A stretch of DNA of 64,000 nucleotides from Stutzerimonas stutzeri (GCA_002339675.1 DDKB01000008.1:124001-188000), one strand, 5' to 3'; shown: positions 33,966 through 43,133, counted from the stretch's first letter. Numbers and translations: made by a program. Notes: generated from the sequence alone by a model not told the origin.

Positions 33966-36332
33966 ATGCCCTCCGCTCAAACCGCCGCCGCGCGCATCGC
34001 CGAATTGCGCAGCGAAATCGACGCCCACAACTACCGCTACTACGTGCTCGATGAACCCAGCGTGCCCGACGCGGAATACGACCGCCTGTTCCAGGCGCTG
34101 AAGGCCCTCGAGGCGGAACACCCCGAGCTCGTCACCCCGGAATCGCCCACCCAGCGGGTCGGCGGCGCGGCGCTGGCAGCGTTCGGTCAGGTGCGCCACG
34201 AGGTGCCGATGCTCAGCCTGGGCAACGCCTTCGAGGAGCAGGACCTGGTCGACTTCGACCGGCGCGCACGCGAAGGCCTTGGCCTGGGGGCGGGCGATCT
34301 GTTCGGTGATGGCGTCGAGCTGGAATACAGTTGCGAGCCCAAGCTCGATGGCCTGGCGGTCAGCCTGCTCTACCAGGACGGCCGGCTGGTGCGTGGCGCG
34401 ACCCGTGGCGACGGCAGCACGGGCGAGGACATCAGCGCCAACGTGCGCACGGTGCGCAACATTCCCCTGCGGTTGCAGGGCGAAGGCTGGCCGGCAGTGC
34501 TGGAGGTGCGCGGCGAGATCTACATGCCGAAGGCCGGCTTCGAGGCACTCAATGCGCGGCAGCTGGAGGCCGGCAACAAGCCCTTCGCCAACCCGCGCAA
34601 CGCCGCCGCCGGCAGCCTGCGCCAGCTTGATTCGAAGGTCACCGCCAGCCGCCCGCTGGAGCTCTGCGCCTATGGCGTCGGCCGCAGCGACGGCGAGCTG
34701 CCGGACACCCATGTCGGCATTCTCGAGGCGCTCAAGCGTTGGGGCTTGCCGATCAGCCGGGAACTGAAGGTGGCGCGGGGCGTGCAGCAGTGCCGCGACT
34801 ATTACCAGGCGATCGGCGAGAAGCGCGACGCCCTGCCGTACGAGATCGACGGCGTGGTGTTCAAGGTCAATGCAACTGCGCAGCAGCGCGCCCTTGGCTT
34901 CCGCGCCCGCGAGCCGCGCTGGGCCATCGCCCACAAGTTTCCCGCGCGTGAAGAGGTGACCGAGCTGCTGGACGTGGAATTCCAGGTCGGCCGTACCGGC
35001 GCCATTACCCCGGTGGCGCGGCTCAAGCCGGTGCAGGTGGCCGGCGTCACCGTCTCCAACGCGACGCTGCACAACATGGACGAGGTGGCGCGGCTCGGCG
35101 TGATGATCGGCGATACGGTGATCGTGCGCCGCGCCGGCGACGTGATTCCGCAGATCCTCGGCGTGATCGCCGAGCGTCGGCCGGCCTCGGCGCGGGCGGT
35201 GCAGGTGCCCGACCAATGCCCGGTATGCGGCTCGGCGGTCGAACGCACCCAGCTGATCAAGCGCAGCAAGGGTCGCGAATCGGTCAGCGAAGGCTCCATC
35301 TATCGCTGCGTGGGGCGCCTGGCGTGCCAGGCACAGCTCAAGCAGGCGATCATCCACTTCGTCTCTCGCCGGGCGATGGACATCGACGGGTTGGGCGACA
35401 AGATCGTCGAGCAGCTGGTCGACACCGGGTTGGTCGCCTCGCCGGCAGACCTCTATTCACTGACCGTCGGACAGGTGCTGGCGCTGGACGGCTTCGCCGA
35501 GACCTCGAGCCGCAACCTGATTGCCGCCATTGATGCCAGCCGCACCCCGGCGCTGGCGCGCTTCATCTTTGCGCTGGGCATCCCGGATGTCGGCGAAGGC
35601 ACCGCCAAGCTGCTGGCGCGCGCGCTCGGTTCGCTCGAGCGCATCAGCCAGGCGCTTCCGGATGTACTGGTCCTCCTGCCGGACATCGGCCTGGAGGTCG
35701 CGCACGAGATCCACAGCTTCTTCGAGGACGCGCACAACCAGCTGGTGATCCGGCAGTTGCGCGAGCGCGGCGTCGTGCTGCAGGAGGAGGGCGAGGTGAG
35801 TCCGGAGTTCGCCGCCTGCGCCACCCTGGCCGGGTTGCTCGACCGGCTGAACATTCCCTACATCGCCACCACCGGTGCCCAGCGCCTGGCCGAGCGTTTC
35901 GGCAGTCTCGAGGGGGTGATCACGGCCGACTGGCTGGATCTGCGCCAGGTCGAGCGGCTCAATGAAAAGGCCGCCCGCGCCTTGCGCGACCATTTCGATG
36001 ATCCCGCGAACGCCGCGCGCGCCCGTGCCATCGAAGCGCAGCTGAAGGCGTTCGGCATGCATTGGTCCAGCGAGCGCAAGCAGGCACAGGGCCTGCCGCT
36101 GGCCGGCCAGACCTGGGTACTGACCGGCACGCTGGAGAGCATGAGTCGCGAAGCGGCAAAGGAGCGCCTGGAGGCGCTGGGGGCAAAGGTGTCCGGTTCG
36201 GTGTCGGCGAAGACGACTGTGGTGGTGGCCGGGCCGGGTGCCGGCTCCAAGCTGGCGAAGGCCAACGAACTGGGTGTGACGGTGGAGGACGAGGCGTCCT
36301 TTATCGAGCGGCTCGCCCAGCTGGAAGGCTGA
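33966..36332 (+). CDS. ligA: NAD+-dependent DNA ligase
   Basis: 788 residues, the long form usual in Pseudomonas. Domain order: Ia NAD-binding (YRYYVLDEPSVPDAEYDRL), adenylation with catalytic Lys126 (CEPKLDGLAVSLLY), OB fold, a four-Cys zinc finger (QCPVCGS and YRCVGRLACQAQ), helix-hairpin-helix repeats, and a C-terminal BRCT (TWVLTGTLESMSREAAKERLEALGAKVSGSVSAKTT). It seals nicks in replication and repair. Elsewhere in Pseudomonas ligA usually follows smc and zipA; here it follows a chemoreceptor gene by 182 bases and smc/zipA are not seen. Confidence 0.96.
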   Translation: MPSAQTAAARIAELRSEIDAHNYRYYVLDEPSVPDAEYDRLFQALKALEAEHPELVTPESPTQRVGGAALAAFGQVRHEVPMLSLGNAFEEQDLVDFDRRAREGLGLGAGDLFGDGVELEYSCEPKLDGLAVSLLYQDGRLVRGATRGDGSTGEDISANVRTVRNIPLRLQGEGWPAVLEVRGEIYMPKAGFEALNARQLEAGNKPFANPRNAAAGSLRQLDSKVTASRPLELCAYGVGRSDGELPDTHVGILEALKRWGLPISRELKVARGVQQCRDYYQAIGEKRDALPYEIDGVVFKVNATAQQRALGFRAREPRWAIAHKFPAREEVTELLDVEFQVGRTGAITPVARLKPVQVAGVTVSNATLHNMDEVARLGVMIGDTVIVRRAGDVIPQILGVIAERRPASARAVQVPDQCPVCGSAVERTQLIKRSKGRESVSEGSIYRCVGRLACQAQLKQAIIHFVSRRAMDIDGLGDKIVEQLVDTGLVASPADLYSLTVGQVLALDGFAETSSRNLIAAIDASRTPALARFIFALGIPDVGEGTAKLLARALGSLERISQALPDVLVLLPDIGLEVAHEIHSFFEDAHNQLVIRQLRERGVVLQEEGEVSPEFAACATLAGLLDRLNIPYIATTGAQRLAERFGSLEGVITADWLDLRQVERLNEKAARALRDHFDDPANAARARAIEAQLKAFGMHWSSERKQAQGLPLAGQTWVLTGTLESMSREAAKERLEALGAKVSGSVSAKTTVVVAGPGAGSKLAKANELGVTVEDEASFIERLAQLEG

Positions 36333-36339
36333 GCCGTGC

Positions 36340-36361
36340 GGCCACCGGAGCGTCGGTGGCC
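36340..36361. terminator. Hairpin between convergent ligA and queD
   Basis: GGCCACCG-N6-CGGTGGCC, a perfect 8-base stem 8 bases after the ligA stop. No T-run on either strand, so it may act as a 3'-end structure more than as a classical terminator. Confidence 0.45.
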
Positions 36362-36375
36362 GTCGCGGGGCCGGC

Positions 36376-36732
36376 TCAGTCGCCGCGGTATACGCAGCCG
36401 CTGGTGCAGGTCTCGTGGATCCGGATGCACGAGAGTTCCGGCAGCAGCGGCTTGAGTTCCTGCCACACCCAGCGGGCGAGGTTCTCGCTGGTGGGATTGT
36501 CCAGGCCGGGAATGTCGTTCAGGTAATGGTGGTCGAGCCGCGCATAGATGGGCTGGAAGACCTGCTTGATTTCCGCAAAGTCGCGCACCCAGCCGGTCCG
36601 CGGGTCGACCGCTCCTTCCAGATGGATCGCGATGCGGAACGAGTGACCATGCAGGCGGCCGCACTTGTGCCCGTCGGGCACGTGCGGCAGCCGATGCGCC
36701 GACTCGAAGGTGAATTCCTTGAAGATTTCCAC
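36376..36732 (-). CDS. queD: 6-carboxy-5,6,7,8-tetrahydropterin synthase
   Basis: 118 residues from a GTG at 36730-36732 with GAGGTG 6 bases upstream. It converts 7,8-dihydroneopterin triphosphate to CPH4 in queuosine synthesis. Zinc-binding histidines are His13 (FESAHRLPHV) and His28/His30 (CGRLHGHSF), with the catalytic Cys24. The C-terminal CIRIHETCTSGCVYRGD is typical. The frame stays open far upstream opposite the antiporter gene, but only this start matches the family length. Confidence 0.94.
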   Translation of the reverse strand: MEIFKEFTFESAHRLPHVPDGHKCGRLHGHSFRIAIHLEGAVDPRTGWVRDFAEIKQVFQPIYARLDHHYLNDIPGLDNPTSENLARWVWQELKPLLPELSCIRIHETCTSGCVYRGD

Positions 36733-36858
36733 TGCTGACACCTCGGCGCGCAAAAGCGCGAACTGTACCTGATCCTGCGGCCAACGCGGTGCCTGCGTGC
36801 GGCGATCACGCCGGGACAACGTCGCCAGCCGCTTCGTTTTTGACAGGCCCGCGGGCAT

Positions 36859-36880
36859 GGGGCAAAGTGCCCCGCTTTTT
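36859..36880 (+). terminator. Intrinsic-terminator-like hairpin just before the antiporter gene
   Basis: GGGGCA-AAG-TGCCCC (36859-36873) followed by GC and five T. It lies 30 bases before the antiporter start with no plus-strand gene close upstream. A TTGACA at 36840-36845 could start transcription just before it. It could be an attenuator or end read-through from ligA. Confidence 0.5.
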
Positions 36881-36909
36881 ATCGGCGTGTGGCCAGTTGG
36901 GGAGTTGAA

Positions 36910-38226
36910 ATGAATGCAGTGGTAGCGGCGGTTGGGATCATGCTGATCCTCAGCCTGTGCAGGGTGCATGTGGTGGTGGCGCTGATCGCCGGGGCGATTG
37001 CCGGCGGCGTGCTCGGAGGCCTCGGCCTGGAAGGGAGCCTGGAAGCGTTCAACAAGGGGCTCGGCGGCGGCGCCACCGTGGCGCTGTCCTACGCCTTGCT
37101 CGGCGCCTTCGCCGTGGCGATCGGCAAGAGCGGCCTGGCCCACGCGCTGGCCGACCGCGCGCTGGCGATGGTCGGCAAGCAGCAGACCACCGGTGGCGGT
37201 TCGGTGAAGTGGATGATGATCGGCCTGCTGCTGGCGGTCGCCGTGTCTTCGCAGAACATCCTGCCGATCCACATCGCCTTCATTCCGCTGCTGGTGCCGC
37301 CGCTGCTCTACGTGCTGAGCAAGTTGCAGATCGACCGCCGGTTGATCGCCTGCGTGCTGGCCTTCGGCCTGGTTACGCCTTACATGTTTCTGCCGGTGGG
37401 GTTCGGCAGCATCTTTCTCAACGAGATCCTGCTGGAAAACGTGGCCAAAAGTGGTGCCGACATCAGCGGTATCAACGTCAGCCACGCCATGCTGATCCCG
37501 GCGCTGGGCATGGTGGCGGGCTTGCTGATCGCGCTGTTCAGCTACCGCAAGCCGCGCAGCTATGACCTGGCCAAGGTCGACCAGCTGCAGACCATTAGCG
37601 TCCAGTACAGCCCACTGACTCTGCTGGTGGCGGGGCTGGCGGTCGCTGCAGCCTTCGTCGTGCAGCTGTGGCTGGACTCGATGATTATCGGTGCGCTGGT
37701 GGGCTTCGTGATCTTCTCCGTCTCCGGCGTGGTGCGCTGGAAAGAGGCCGACGACCTGTTCACCGAAGGCATGAAGATGATGGCGATGATCGGCTTCATC
37801 ATGATCGCCGCCGCGGGCTTCGCTGAAGTCATGCGCGCCACCGGCGAGGTGAAGACCCTGGTCGACGCCTCGGCCGAGTGGATCGGCAACAGCAAGGCGA
37901 TCGGCGCCCTGATGATGTTGCTGGTCGGCTTGCTGGTGACCATCGGCATCGGCTCCTCGTTCTCCACGGTACCGATCATCGCAGCCATTTTCGTACCGCT
38001 GGGCCTGCAACTGGGCTTCAGTCCGCTGGCGATTGTCAGCCTAGTGGGCACCGCCGGCGCGCTCGGCGATGCCGGGTCGCCGGCCTCGGATTCGACCCTC
38101 GGCCCCACCGCAGGCCTCAACGCCGATGGCCAGCACAACCACATCTGGGACACCGTCGTCCCGACCTTCCTGCACTACAACCTGCCGCTGCTCGGCTTCG
38201 GCTGGATCGCCGCGATGACGCTGTAA
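36910..38226 (+). CDS. Na+/H+ antiporter family protein
   Basis: 438 residues from the ATG at 36910, with GGGGAG 6 bases upstream. Polytopic inner-membrane protein (about 11-12 helices) of the YuiF/Na_H_antiport type in the ion-transporter superfamily. Characteristic stretches are GKSGLAHALADRAL, VAVSSQNILPIHIAFIPLLVPPLL, IGIGSSFSTVPIIAAIFVPLG and the re-entrant-type GTAGALGDAGSPASDSTLGPTAGLNADGQHNHIWDTVVPTFLHYNLPL. The Asp and Ser/Thr residues in that last stretch are likely ion ligands. Predicted to exchange Na+ for H+, though some relatives move amino acids. Confidence 0.8.
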   Translation: MNAVVAAVGIMLILSLCRVHVVVALIAGAIAGGVLGGLGLEGSLEAFNKGLGGGATVALSYALLGAFAVAIGKSGLAHALADRALAMVGKQQTTGGGSVKWMMIGLLLAVAVSSQNILPIHIAFIPLLVPPLLYVLSKLQIDRRLIACVLAFGLVTPYMFLPVGFGSIFLNEILLENVAKSGADISGINVSHAMLIPALGMVAGLLIALFSYRKPRSYDLAKVDQLQTISVQYSPLTLLVAGLAVAAAFVVQLWLDSMIIGALVGFVIFSVSGVVRWKEADDLFTEGMKMMAMIGFIMIAAAGFAEVMRATGEVKTLVDASAEWIGNSKAIGALMMLLVGLLVTIGIGSSFSTVPIIAAIFVPLGLQLGFSPLAIVSLVGTAGALGDAGSPASDSTLGPTAGLNADGQHNHIWDTVVPTFLHYNLPLLGFGWIAAMTL

Positions 38227-38267
38227 GGGGCATCAAGGCAACGCGCCTGACCGTGGTGGGGATGCCG

Positions 38268-38367
38268 GTGGGCTCAAGCCCACGCTACGAGGCCGACCCT
38301 CCGCGCAGGCGCCGCCAAGCGTCCGGCTTTGCGACGGCACCATTCGTTGGGTGGGCTTGAGCCCACC
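38268..38367. repeat. REP-like pair of inverted palindromes
   Basis: GTGGGCT-CA-AGCCCAC (38268-38283) and GGTGGGCT-TG-AGCCCACC (38350-38367) face each other about 65 bases apart. The core of one is the reverse complement of the other. This matches extragenic palindromes (REP/BIME) common in Pseudomonas. They occupy the 262-base gap 38227-38489, which otherwise shows no gene. Confidence 0.65.
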
Positions 38368-38489
38368 AAAACGCACGGTCGGTGACCCTGGCGGAGGGCT
38401 CGACGCTTTCTTCGAGCCATACCCGTTCCCCGCACTCCTGACGGCAAACGCTGACTAAGGGATACCGCCGCAGCGATAGGAAGCACACC

Positions 38490-39545
38490 GTGAATTCAAC
38501 CCTCGAGCAGAAAGTCTTTCTGGCGCTGCTGCTTGTCGTGACCCTGGCCTTTGGCTGGATCCTGTTCCCCTTTTACGGTGCGGTGTTCTGGGCGGTGATC
38601 CTTGCCATTCTCTTCGCGCCGCTGCAGCGCCGGCTTTACGAACGGCTAAGCCACCGGCCGAACCTCACGGCGCTGATTACCCTGCTGGTTGCGCTGGTCG
38701 TGGCGGTGCTGCCGGTGATCCTGATCACCGGCCTGATCGTTCAGGAGGGCTCCTCGCTTTACCAGCAGATCGAGAGCGGCGAACTCGACGTGGGCCGTTT
38801 CGTCAACGGTGCCAAGGAAATGCTCCCCGAAACCCTGCAGTCACAACTGCGTCGTTTCGGCCTGGGCGATTTCGACCAGATGCGCGACCGGTTGGCCAGC
38901 GGAGCGTTGGAGGGCAGCCAGTTCCTCGCGACCAAGGCGTTCAGCTTCGGCCAGGGCACTTTTCAGTTCCTGGTCAGCTTTTTCGTGATGCTCTACCTGC
39001 TGTTTTTCCTGATTCGCGACGGCCGCGAGCTGGTGGCCAAGATCCGCCGGGCCATGCCACTGAGCGACAACAAGAAGCGCCGGCTCTTCAGCAAATTCAC
39101 CCGCGTGGTCAGGGCGACGGTGAAAGGCAACATCGTGGTCGCTGCGACCCAAGGGTTTCTCGGCGGGGTGATCTTCGCAATCCTGGGCATTCCCGGTGCG
39201 CTGCTCTGGGGGGTGCTGATGGCGTTCCTGTCGCTGCTTCCGGCGGTAGGGGCAGGGCTGATCTGGACGCCGGTGGCGATCTATTTCCTGCTGCAGGGCA
39301 TGATCGTGCAGAGCGTGATCCTGACGCTTTACGGCGTTCTGGTGATCGGATTGGTGGACAACATCCTGCGCCCGATCCTGGTGGGCAAGGACACCAAGAT
39401 GCCGGACTACCTGGTGCTGATTTCCACCCTCGGGGGCCTTGCGCTGTTCGGCCTGAACGGCTTCGTCATCGGGCCGCTGATCGCCGCCCTGTTCATGTCG
39501 GCATGGGGCCTGTTCACTGCATCCGAAGGGCGGCCGCCGGCGTAG
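38490..39545 (+). CDS. AI-2E/PerM-family transporter
   Basis: 351 residues from a GTG at 38490 with GGAAG upstream. Polytopic PerM/TqsA-type protein with N-terminal helices (ILFPFYGAVFWAVILAILFAPLQRRLYERL), a soluble central segment (about 85-150), then the conserved C-terminal helices including GVLMAFLSLLPAVGAGLIWTPVAIYFLLQG, VIGLVDNILRPILVGKDTKMPDYLVLISTLGGLALFGLNGFVIGPLIAALF. Family members export or import varied solutes, so AI-2 transport is not implied. Convergent with phoX, 26 bases apart. Confidence 0.87.
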   Translation: MNSTLEQKVFLALLLVVTLAFGWILFPFYGAVFWAVILAILFAPLQRRLYERLSHRPNLTALITLLVALVVAVLPVILITGLIVQEGSSLYQQIESGELDVGRFVNGAKEMLPETLQSQLRRFGLGDFDQMRDRLASGALEGSQFLATKAFSFGQGTFQFLVSFFVMLYLLFFLIRDGRELVAKIRRAMPLSDNKKRRLFSKFTRVVRATVKGNIVVAATQGFLGGVIFAILGIPGALLWGVLMAFLSLLPAVGAGLIWTPVAIYFLLQGMIVQSVILTLYGVLVIGLVDNILRPILVGKDTKMPDYLVLISTLGGLALFGLNGFVIGPLIAALFMSAWGLFTASEGRPPA

Positions 39546-39571
39546 CGTGGCGCCAGCGACCGCCTGGCGGA

Positions 39572-41560
39572 CTAGAGAATGCGGCCGCCGTCGTCGCGGG
39601 TGATGATGACGGTCGCCGAGCGTGGCCGCCGACCCGGGCCGTCCGGCCAGGTGCTGGTGTACTCCGTGGCGGAGGAACCCTCGCCCGGATGCTGGATGTT
39701 GACAAACAGCGTGCGGAAATCCGGGGTCGCGGTGATGCCCGTCACTTCGGCGCCTTGCGGGCCGACGAGGAAGCGTTTGGTCTCGCCGCTGGCCGGGTCC
39801 GATACCAGCATCTGGTTGTTGCCGAACGGCCCGTTGCTCAGCTGGCTGCCGCTCATGTCGGTCTGGATCCATAGCCGGCCGTCGTCATCGAACCAGAGCC
39901 CGTCCGGGCTGGCGAGGATGTTTGCCTCGGTCAGCGGCCGCCCGCGCGGGTCTCGGCTATCAGCCGCAGGACCCGCAAGCAGGTAGATATCCCAGCGAAA
40001 ACGCGTGCCGACGTGGTTCCGACCCTCTTCGCGCCAGCGGATGATGTGGCCGGTCGGGTTTGGCGCGCGGGGGTTCGCCGCGTCCGCTTCCTGACGGGCG
40101 GTGTTGTTGGTCAGGGTGAAGTACACCTCGCCCGTATCCGGATGCACGGCCCCCCATTCCGGCCGGTCCATCTTGGTCGCGCCGACCACGTCCGCAGCGA
40201 AGCGAGTGTTGATCAGCACCTCGCCCTGATCGGCAAAGCTGACATTGGCCCTGGCACAGGCCTGCTGGAAGCCGGCGTCTTCGAGGTCCAGAGGCAGCCA
40301 GTCACCGCTGCCGTCGGGATTGAAGCGGGCTACGTAGAGCGTACCTTCGTCGAGCAGGCGGCCGTCGCTGCGCTGCGGGCGATACTTGTCGCGGCTCACG
40401 TACTTGTAGATGTACTCGTTCTGCGAGTCGTCGCCGGAGTAGCAGACCACCGGCCAGCCGGCCCTGCTGGGAGCGAAGACCAGTCCTTCATGGGCAAAGC
40501 GGCCGAGCGCGGTGTGCTTGATCGGTGTGGCATTCGGGTCGAAGGGGTCGATCTCGACGATCCAGCCGAAGGTGTTGGGCTCATTGCGGTAATCGGCACG
40601 CGCATCTTCAGCCGTCGCCGTGGCATCGAATCGCTGAAACTCATCGCCGCTCAGGGTTTCCCAGCCGTAGCGGCTGCTTGACCGCACGCCATAACGCCGG
40701 AGATGGCGGGGCAGTTCCGTATCGCGCGAAGCGAAGTAGCCTGCCCAGTTTTCCTCGCAGGTCAGGTAGGTGCCCCACGGGGTGTAGCCGTTCGAGCAGT
40801 TGTTCAGCGTGCCGCGTGTGGACGTACCGCTCGGGCTGTAGCGCGTCGTCATCAGTGCATGCCCCCGGGCTGGGCCGGCGATCTGCATGGGCGTGGCACC
40901 GGTGATGCGGCGGTTGCGATCCGAAGGCAGGACCGCCCAGTCGCCCTGGTTATTCCGCCGGATCTCGACGATCGAGACGCCGTGCGCGTTGATTTCCTTG
41001 CGCACCTCGTCCGCGTCGACGCGCTTGCCGGCGACCAGGGTGGGGCCGTTAGGGTGCAGCAGCGGGGCGTCGATGTATTCGTGGTTCAGCGCGAGCATGC
41101 CGTGGTCGCTTTTGCGTGCTCTGAAGCGGGCGTCCATCGGGAAGAAGTGCATCCCGTCGTGGTGCATGCCGGTCTGTTCGGCCTGGTCCGCGGCGGTATT
41201 GCTCGCATCGTCCAGGTACGCCGGGTAGCGCCCGCAGATCGGCGTGCCCCAGGGAATGAAGGCTTTGGCGGTATAGCCAACCGGCACGCTGACCGTGTCG
41301 GCGCGGGTGACGGCAATCGCAGCGAAGGGCAGCCGATCCCGGCGGCGCAGCGCCAGCCCCTCGCCGATGCGCGTCGGTTCGGCAGCGCGGGCAAGGCCCG
41401 GCATGCCACCGAGAAATGCCAGTGCGCCGAGCGCGGCGCCGCCGGCCAGCACCTGGCGACGTCCCGCGTCGATGACATCGCGCAGGTGGGGATTAGCGGT
41501 GTGATTGCTCAGCGGCTCATCGCCGTTGCCGAACATGATCGGGTTGTTATCGTCACTCAC
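39572..41560 (-). CDS. phoX: PhoX-family alkaline phosphatase
   Basis: 662 residues. A twin-arginine signal (DAGRRQVLAGGAALGALAFLGGMPGLARA) comes after a 30-residue lead, as in other PhoX proteins, so it is folded in the cytoplasm and exported by Tat. PhoX motifs include GMHFFPMD, LALNHEYIDAPLLHPNG, YLTCEENWAGYF, GRFAHEGLVFAPS and YSGDDSQNEYIYKYVS, and DDGRLWIQTDMSGSQLSNGPFGNNQML. PhoX is a Ca/Fe-dependent monoesterase used under phosphate starvation. It starts at a GTG (41558-41560) with GGAG 7 bases upstream. A probable Pho box lies 50 bases upstream. Confidence 0.93.
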   Translation of the reverse strand: MSDDNNPIMFGNGDEPLSNHTANPHLRDVIDAGRRQVLAGGAALGALAFLGGMPGLARAAEPTRIGEGLALRRRDRLPFAAIAVTRADTVSVPVGYTAKAFIPWGTPICGRYPAYLDDASNTAADQAEQTGMHHDGMHFFPMDARFRARKSDHGMLALNHEYIDAPLLHPNGPTLVAGKRVDADEVRKEINAHGVSIVEIRRNNQGDWAVLPSDRNRRITGATPMQIAGPARGHALMTTRYSPSGTSTRGTLNNCSNGYTPWGTYLTCEENWAGYFASRDTELPRHLRRYGVRSSSRYGWETLSGDEFQRFDATATAEDARADYRNEPNTFGWIVEIDPFDPNATPIKHTALGRFAHEGLVFAPSRAGWPVVCYSGDDSQNEYIYKYVSRDKYRPQRSDGRLLDEGTLYVARFNPDGSGDWLPLDLEDAGFQQACARANVSFADQGEVLINTRFAADVVGATKMDRPEWGAVHPDTGEVYFTLTNNTARQEADAANPRAPNPTGHIIRWREEGRNHVGTRFRWDIYLLAGPAADSRDPRGRPLTEANILASPDGLWFDDDGRLWIQTDMSGSQLSNGPFGNNQMLVSDPASGETKRFLVGPQGAEVTGITATPDFRTLFVNIQHPGEGSSATEYTSTWPDGPGRRPRSATVIITRDDGGRIL

Positions 41561-41609
41561 GGCGCAGCTCCATAGGAAATCGACGGACCTGTGACGCTAG
41601 GTTTGGCAT

Positions 41610-41627
41610 GCGACAAGCTGATGACAC
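41610..41627 (-). promoter_or_regulatory. Candidate Pho box upstream of phoX
   Basis: On the minus strand GTGTCAT-CAGC-TTGTCGC gives two CTGTCAT-like heptamers (6/7 and 4/7) 11 bases apart, the spacing of PhoB sites, about 50 bases before the phoX start. The second half is degenerate. Confidence 0.45.
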
Positions 41628-41718
41628 ACCGATGGCTGACGACAGACGGTCAACTCTTTCGGAAGCGGCTGGCGGCCTGCGTTACCATCGCCGCCGGCCC
41701 ATCCGACACGGCGACCCG

Positions 41719-42867
41719 ATGTCCAGCGCAACCCCTCTGTCTTCTTACCGTCACGCTATCAGTCGCGACGGTTTCGTCAGTGATACAGCCCAGCAGCGCG
41801 CGGTGGCCGCGTTGCAGCGCTGCCATGCAGCACTTCATCATGCGGTCACCGGGCCAACGCCCCGTGGCGTTTACCTGTGGGGGCCGGTAGGGCGGGGCAA
41901 GACCTGGCTGATGGATCTGTTTGTGGGTTGCGTGCAGGTGCCGGTGCGGCGGCAGCACTTTCACCACTTCATGCGCTGGGTGCATAAACGCCTGTTCCAG
42001 CTCAATGGAACGGCCGATCCGCTCCAGGCATTGGCCAGTTCACTGGGCGAGGAGATCCGCGTGCTGTGTTTCGACGAATTGTTCGTCGCCGACATTGGCG
42101 ACGCCATCATTCTCGGCCGGCTGTTCCAGGCGCTGTTCGCCCATGGTGTGATGATCGTGGCGACGTCCAATCAGCCCCCCGGGCAGCTCTATGCCGACGG
42201 CTTCAACCGTGAGCGATTCCTGCCGGCGATCGAGGCCATCGAACAGCATATGGAGATCGTCGAGGTCGACGGCGGCAGCGATCACCGACAGCGCCCCGGG
42301 GAGGCCCGGCAGCGCTACTGGGTCGCCCAGCCGGATGGCGAAAGCGCGCTGCGTCCGGTGTTCGATCAGCTGACCGCCGGCTCGTCTGCACTGCGGGCCG
42401 ACCAGGCCGAACCGACACTCGGGCGGCGGCCGCTGCGGGTCGTGCGCTGCACTGGCGCGGTGGTCTGGTGCCGCTTCGCCGATCTCTGCGAGGCGCCGTT
42501 TTCGGCGCTGGACTATATCGAACTCTGCGATCGCTACATGGCCATCCTCGTCAGCGAGGTGCCCCGGCTGGGCAGCGCGCCGCGCGAAGGACGCATCGCG
42601 CGCGGCACCGAAGATGCGGCAACGCGCGTCGAGGCGGGGGATCGCGAGCTGCCGAAGCTGGCGGCGCACGACGACGCGGTGCGGCGCTTCATCGCGCTGG
42701 TCGACGAATGCTACGACCGCGGCGTGCCGATCTATATCGAAGCGCAGGTGCCGCTCGAGGCGCTGTATACCCAGGGCTACCTGTCGTTCGCGTTCCGCCG
42801 CACGCTTAGCAGGCTGGGCGAGATGCAGTTGCAGCGCTTCGCAGTGGGCGCCGATCAGTCGCGGTAG
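41719..42867 (+). CDS. zapE: Cell division ATPase ZapE (AFG1-like)
   Basis: 382 residues from the ATG at 41719 (MSSATPLSSYRHAISRDGF). AFG1/ZapE AAA-like ATPase: Walker A GPVGRGKTW, HFHHFMRWVHKRLFQL, Walker B VLCFDELFVADIGDAIIL, sensor VIVATSNQPPGQLYADGFNRERFLPAI, and the C-terminal CRFADLCEAPFSALDYIELCDRYMAILVSEVP. ZapE modulates Z-ring constriction in E. coli. Slightly divergent from the main Pseudomonas ZapE, so this may be a second paralogue. Its 3' end overlaps the convergent ppiC by 13 bases. Confidence 0.88.
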   Translation: MSSATPLSSYRHAISRDGFVSDTAQQRAVAALQRCHAALHHAVTGPTPRGVYLWGPVGRGKTWLMDLFVGCVQVPVRRQHFHHFMRWVHKRLFQLNGTADPLQALASSLGEEIRVLCFDELFVADIGDAIILGRLFQALFAHGVMIVATSNQPPGQLYADGFNRERFLPAIEAIEQHMEIVEVDGGSDHRQRPGEARQRYWVAQPDGESALRPVFDQLTAGSSALRADQAEPTLGRRPLRVVRCTGAVVWCRFADLCEAPFSALDYIELCDRYMAILVSEVPRLGSAPREGRIARGTEDAATRVEAGDRELPKLAAHDDAVRRFIALVDECYDRGVPIYIEAQVPLEALYTQGYLSFAFRRTLSRLGEMQLQRFAVGADQSR

Positions 42868-43133
42868 AACACCTGCACCAGGTGATAGCCGAACTGGCTC
42901 TTGATCGGGCCGTGCACCTCGCGCAAAGCCTTCTTGAAGATCACCTGGTCGATGCTGCGCACCATCTGCCCCGGGCGCACCTCGCCAAGGTCGCCGCCGC
43001 GTTTGGCCGACGGGCAGGTCGAATATTTCTTCGCCAGCACGTCGAAGGCCTCACCGTCGCGGATGCGCTTCTTCAATTGGGCGGCTTCGGCTTCGGTCTT
43101 CACCAGGATGTGACGGGCCATGGCCTTGGGCAT
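42855..43133 (-). CDS. ppiC: Parvulin peptidyl-prolyl isomerase
   Basis: 92 residues, a stand-alone parvulin with no signal peptide: ARHILVKTEAEAAQLKKRI, FDVLAKKYSTCPSAKRGGDLGEVRPGQMV, VHGPIKSQFGYHLVQVFYRD. It equals E. coli PpiC in length and motif order and should act in the cytoplasm on Xaa-Pro bonds. AGGAG precedes the ATG at 43131-43133. Convergent with and overlapping zapE by 13 bases. Confidence 0.94.
   Translation of the reverse strand: MPKAMARHILVKTEAEAAQLKKRIRDGEAFDVLAKKYSTCPSAKRGGDLGEVRPGQMVRSIDQVIFKKALREVHGPIKSQFGYHLVQVFYRD

Noticed and set aside
36733..38010. Upstream extension of the queD frame to about 544 codons
   Set aside because: The extension lies antisense to the antiporter gene and is Gln/His-rich without motif; QueD proteins are about 120 residues and a GTG with a good ribosome site fits.
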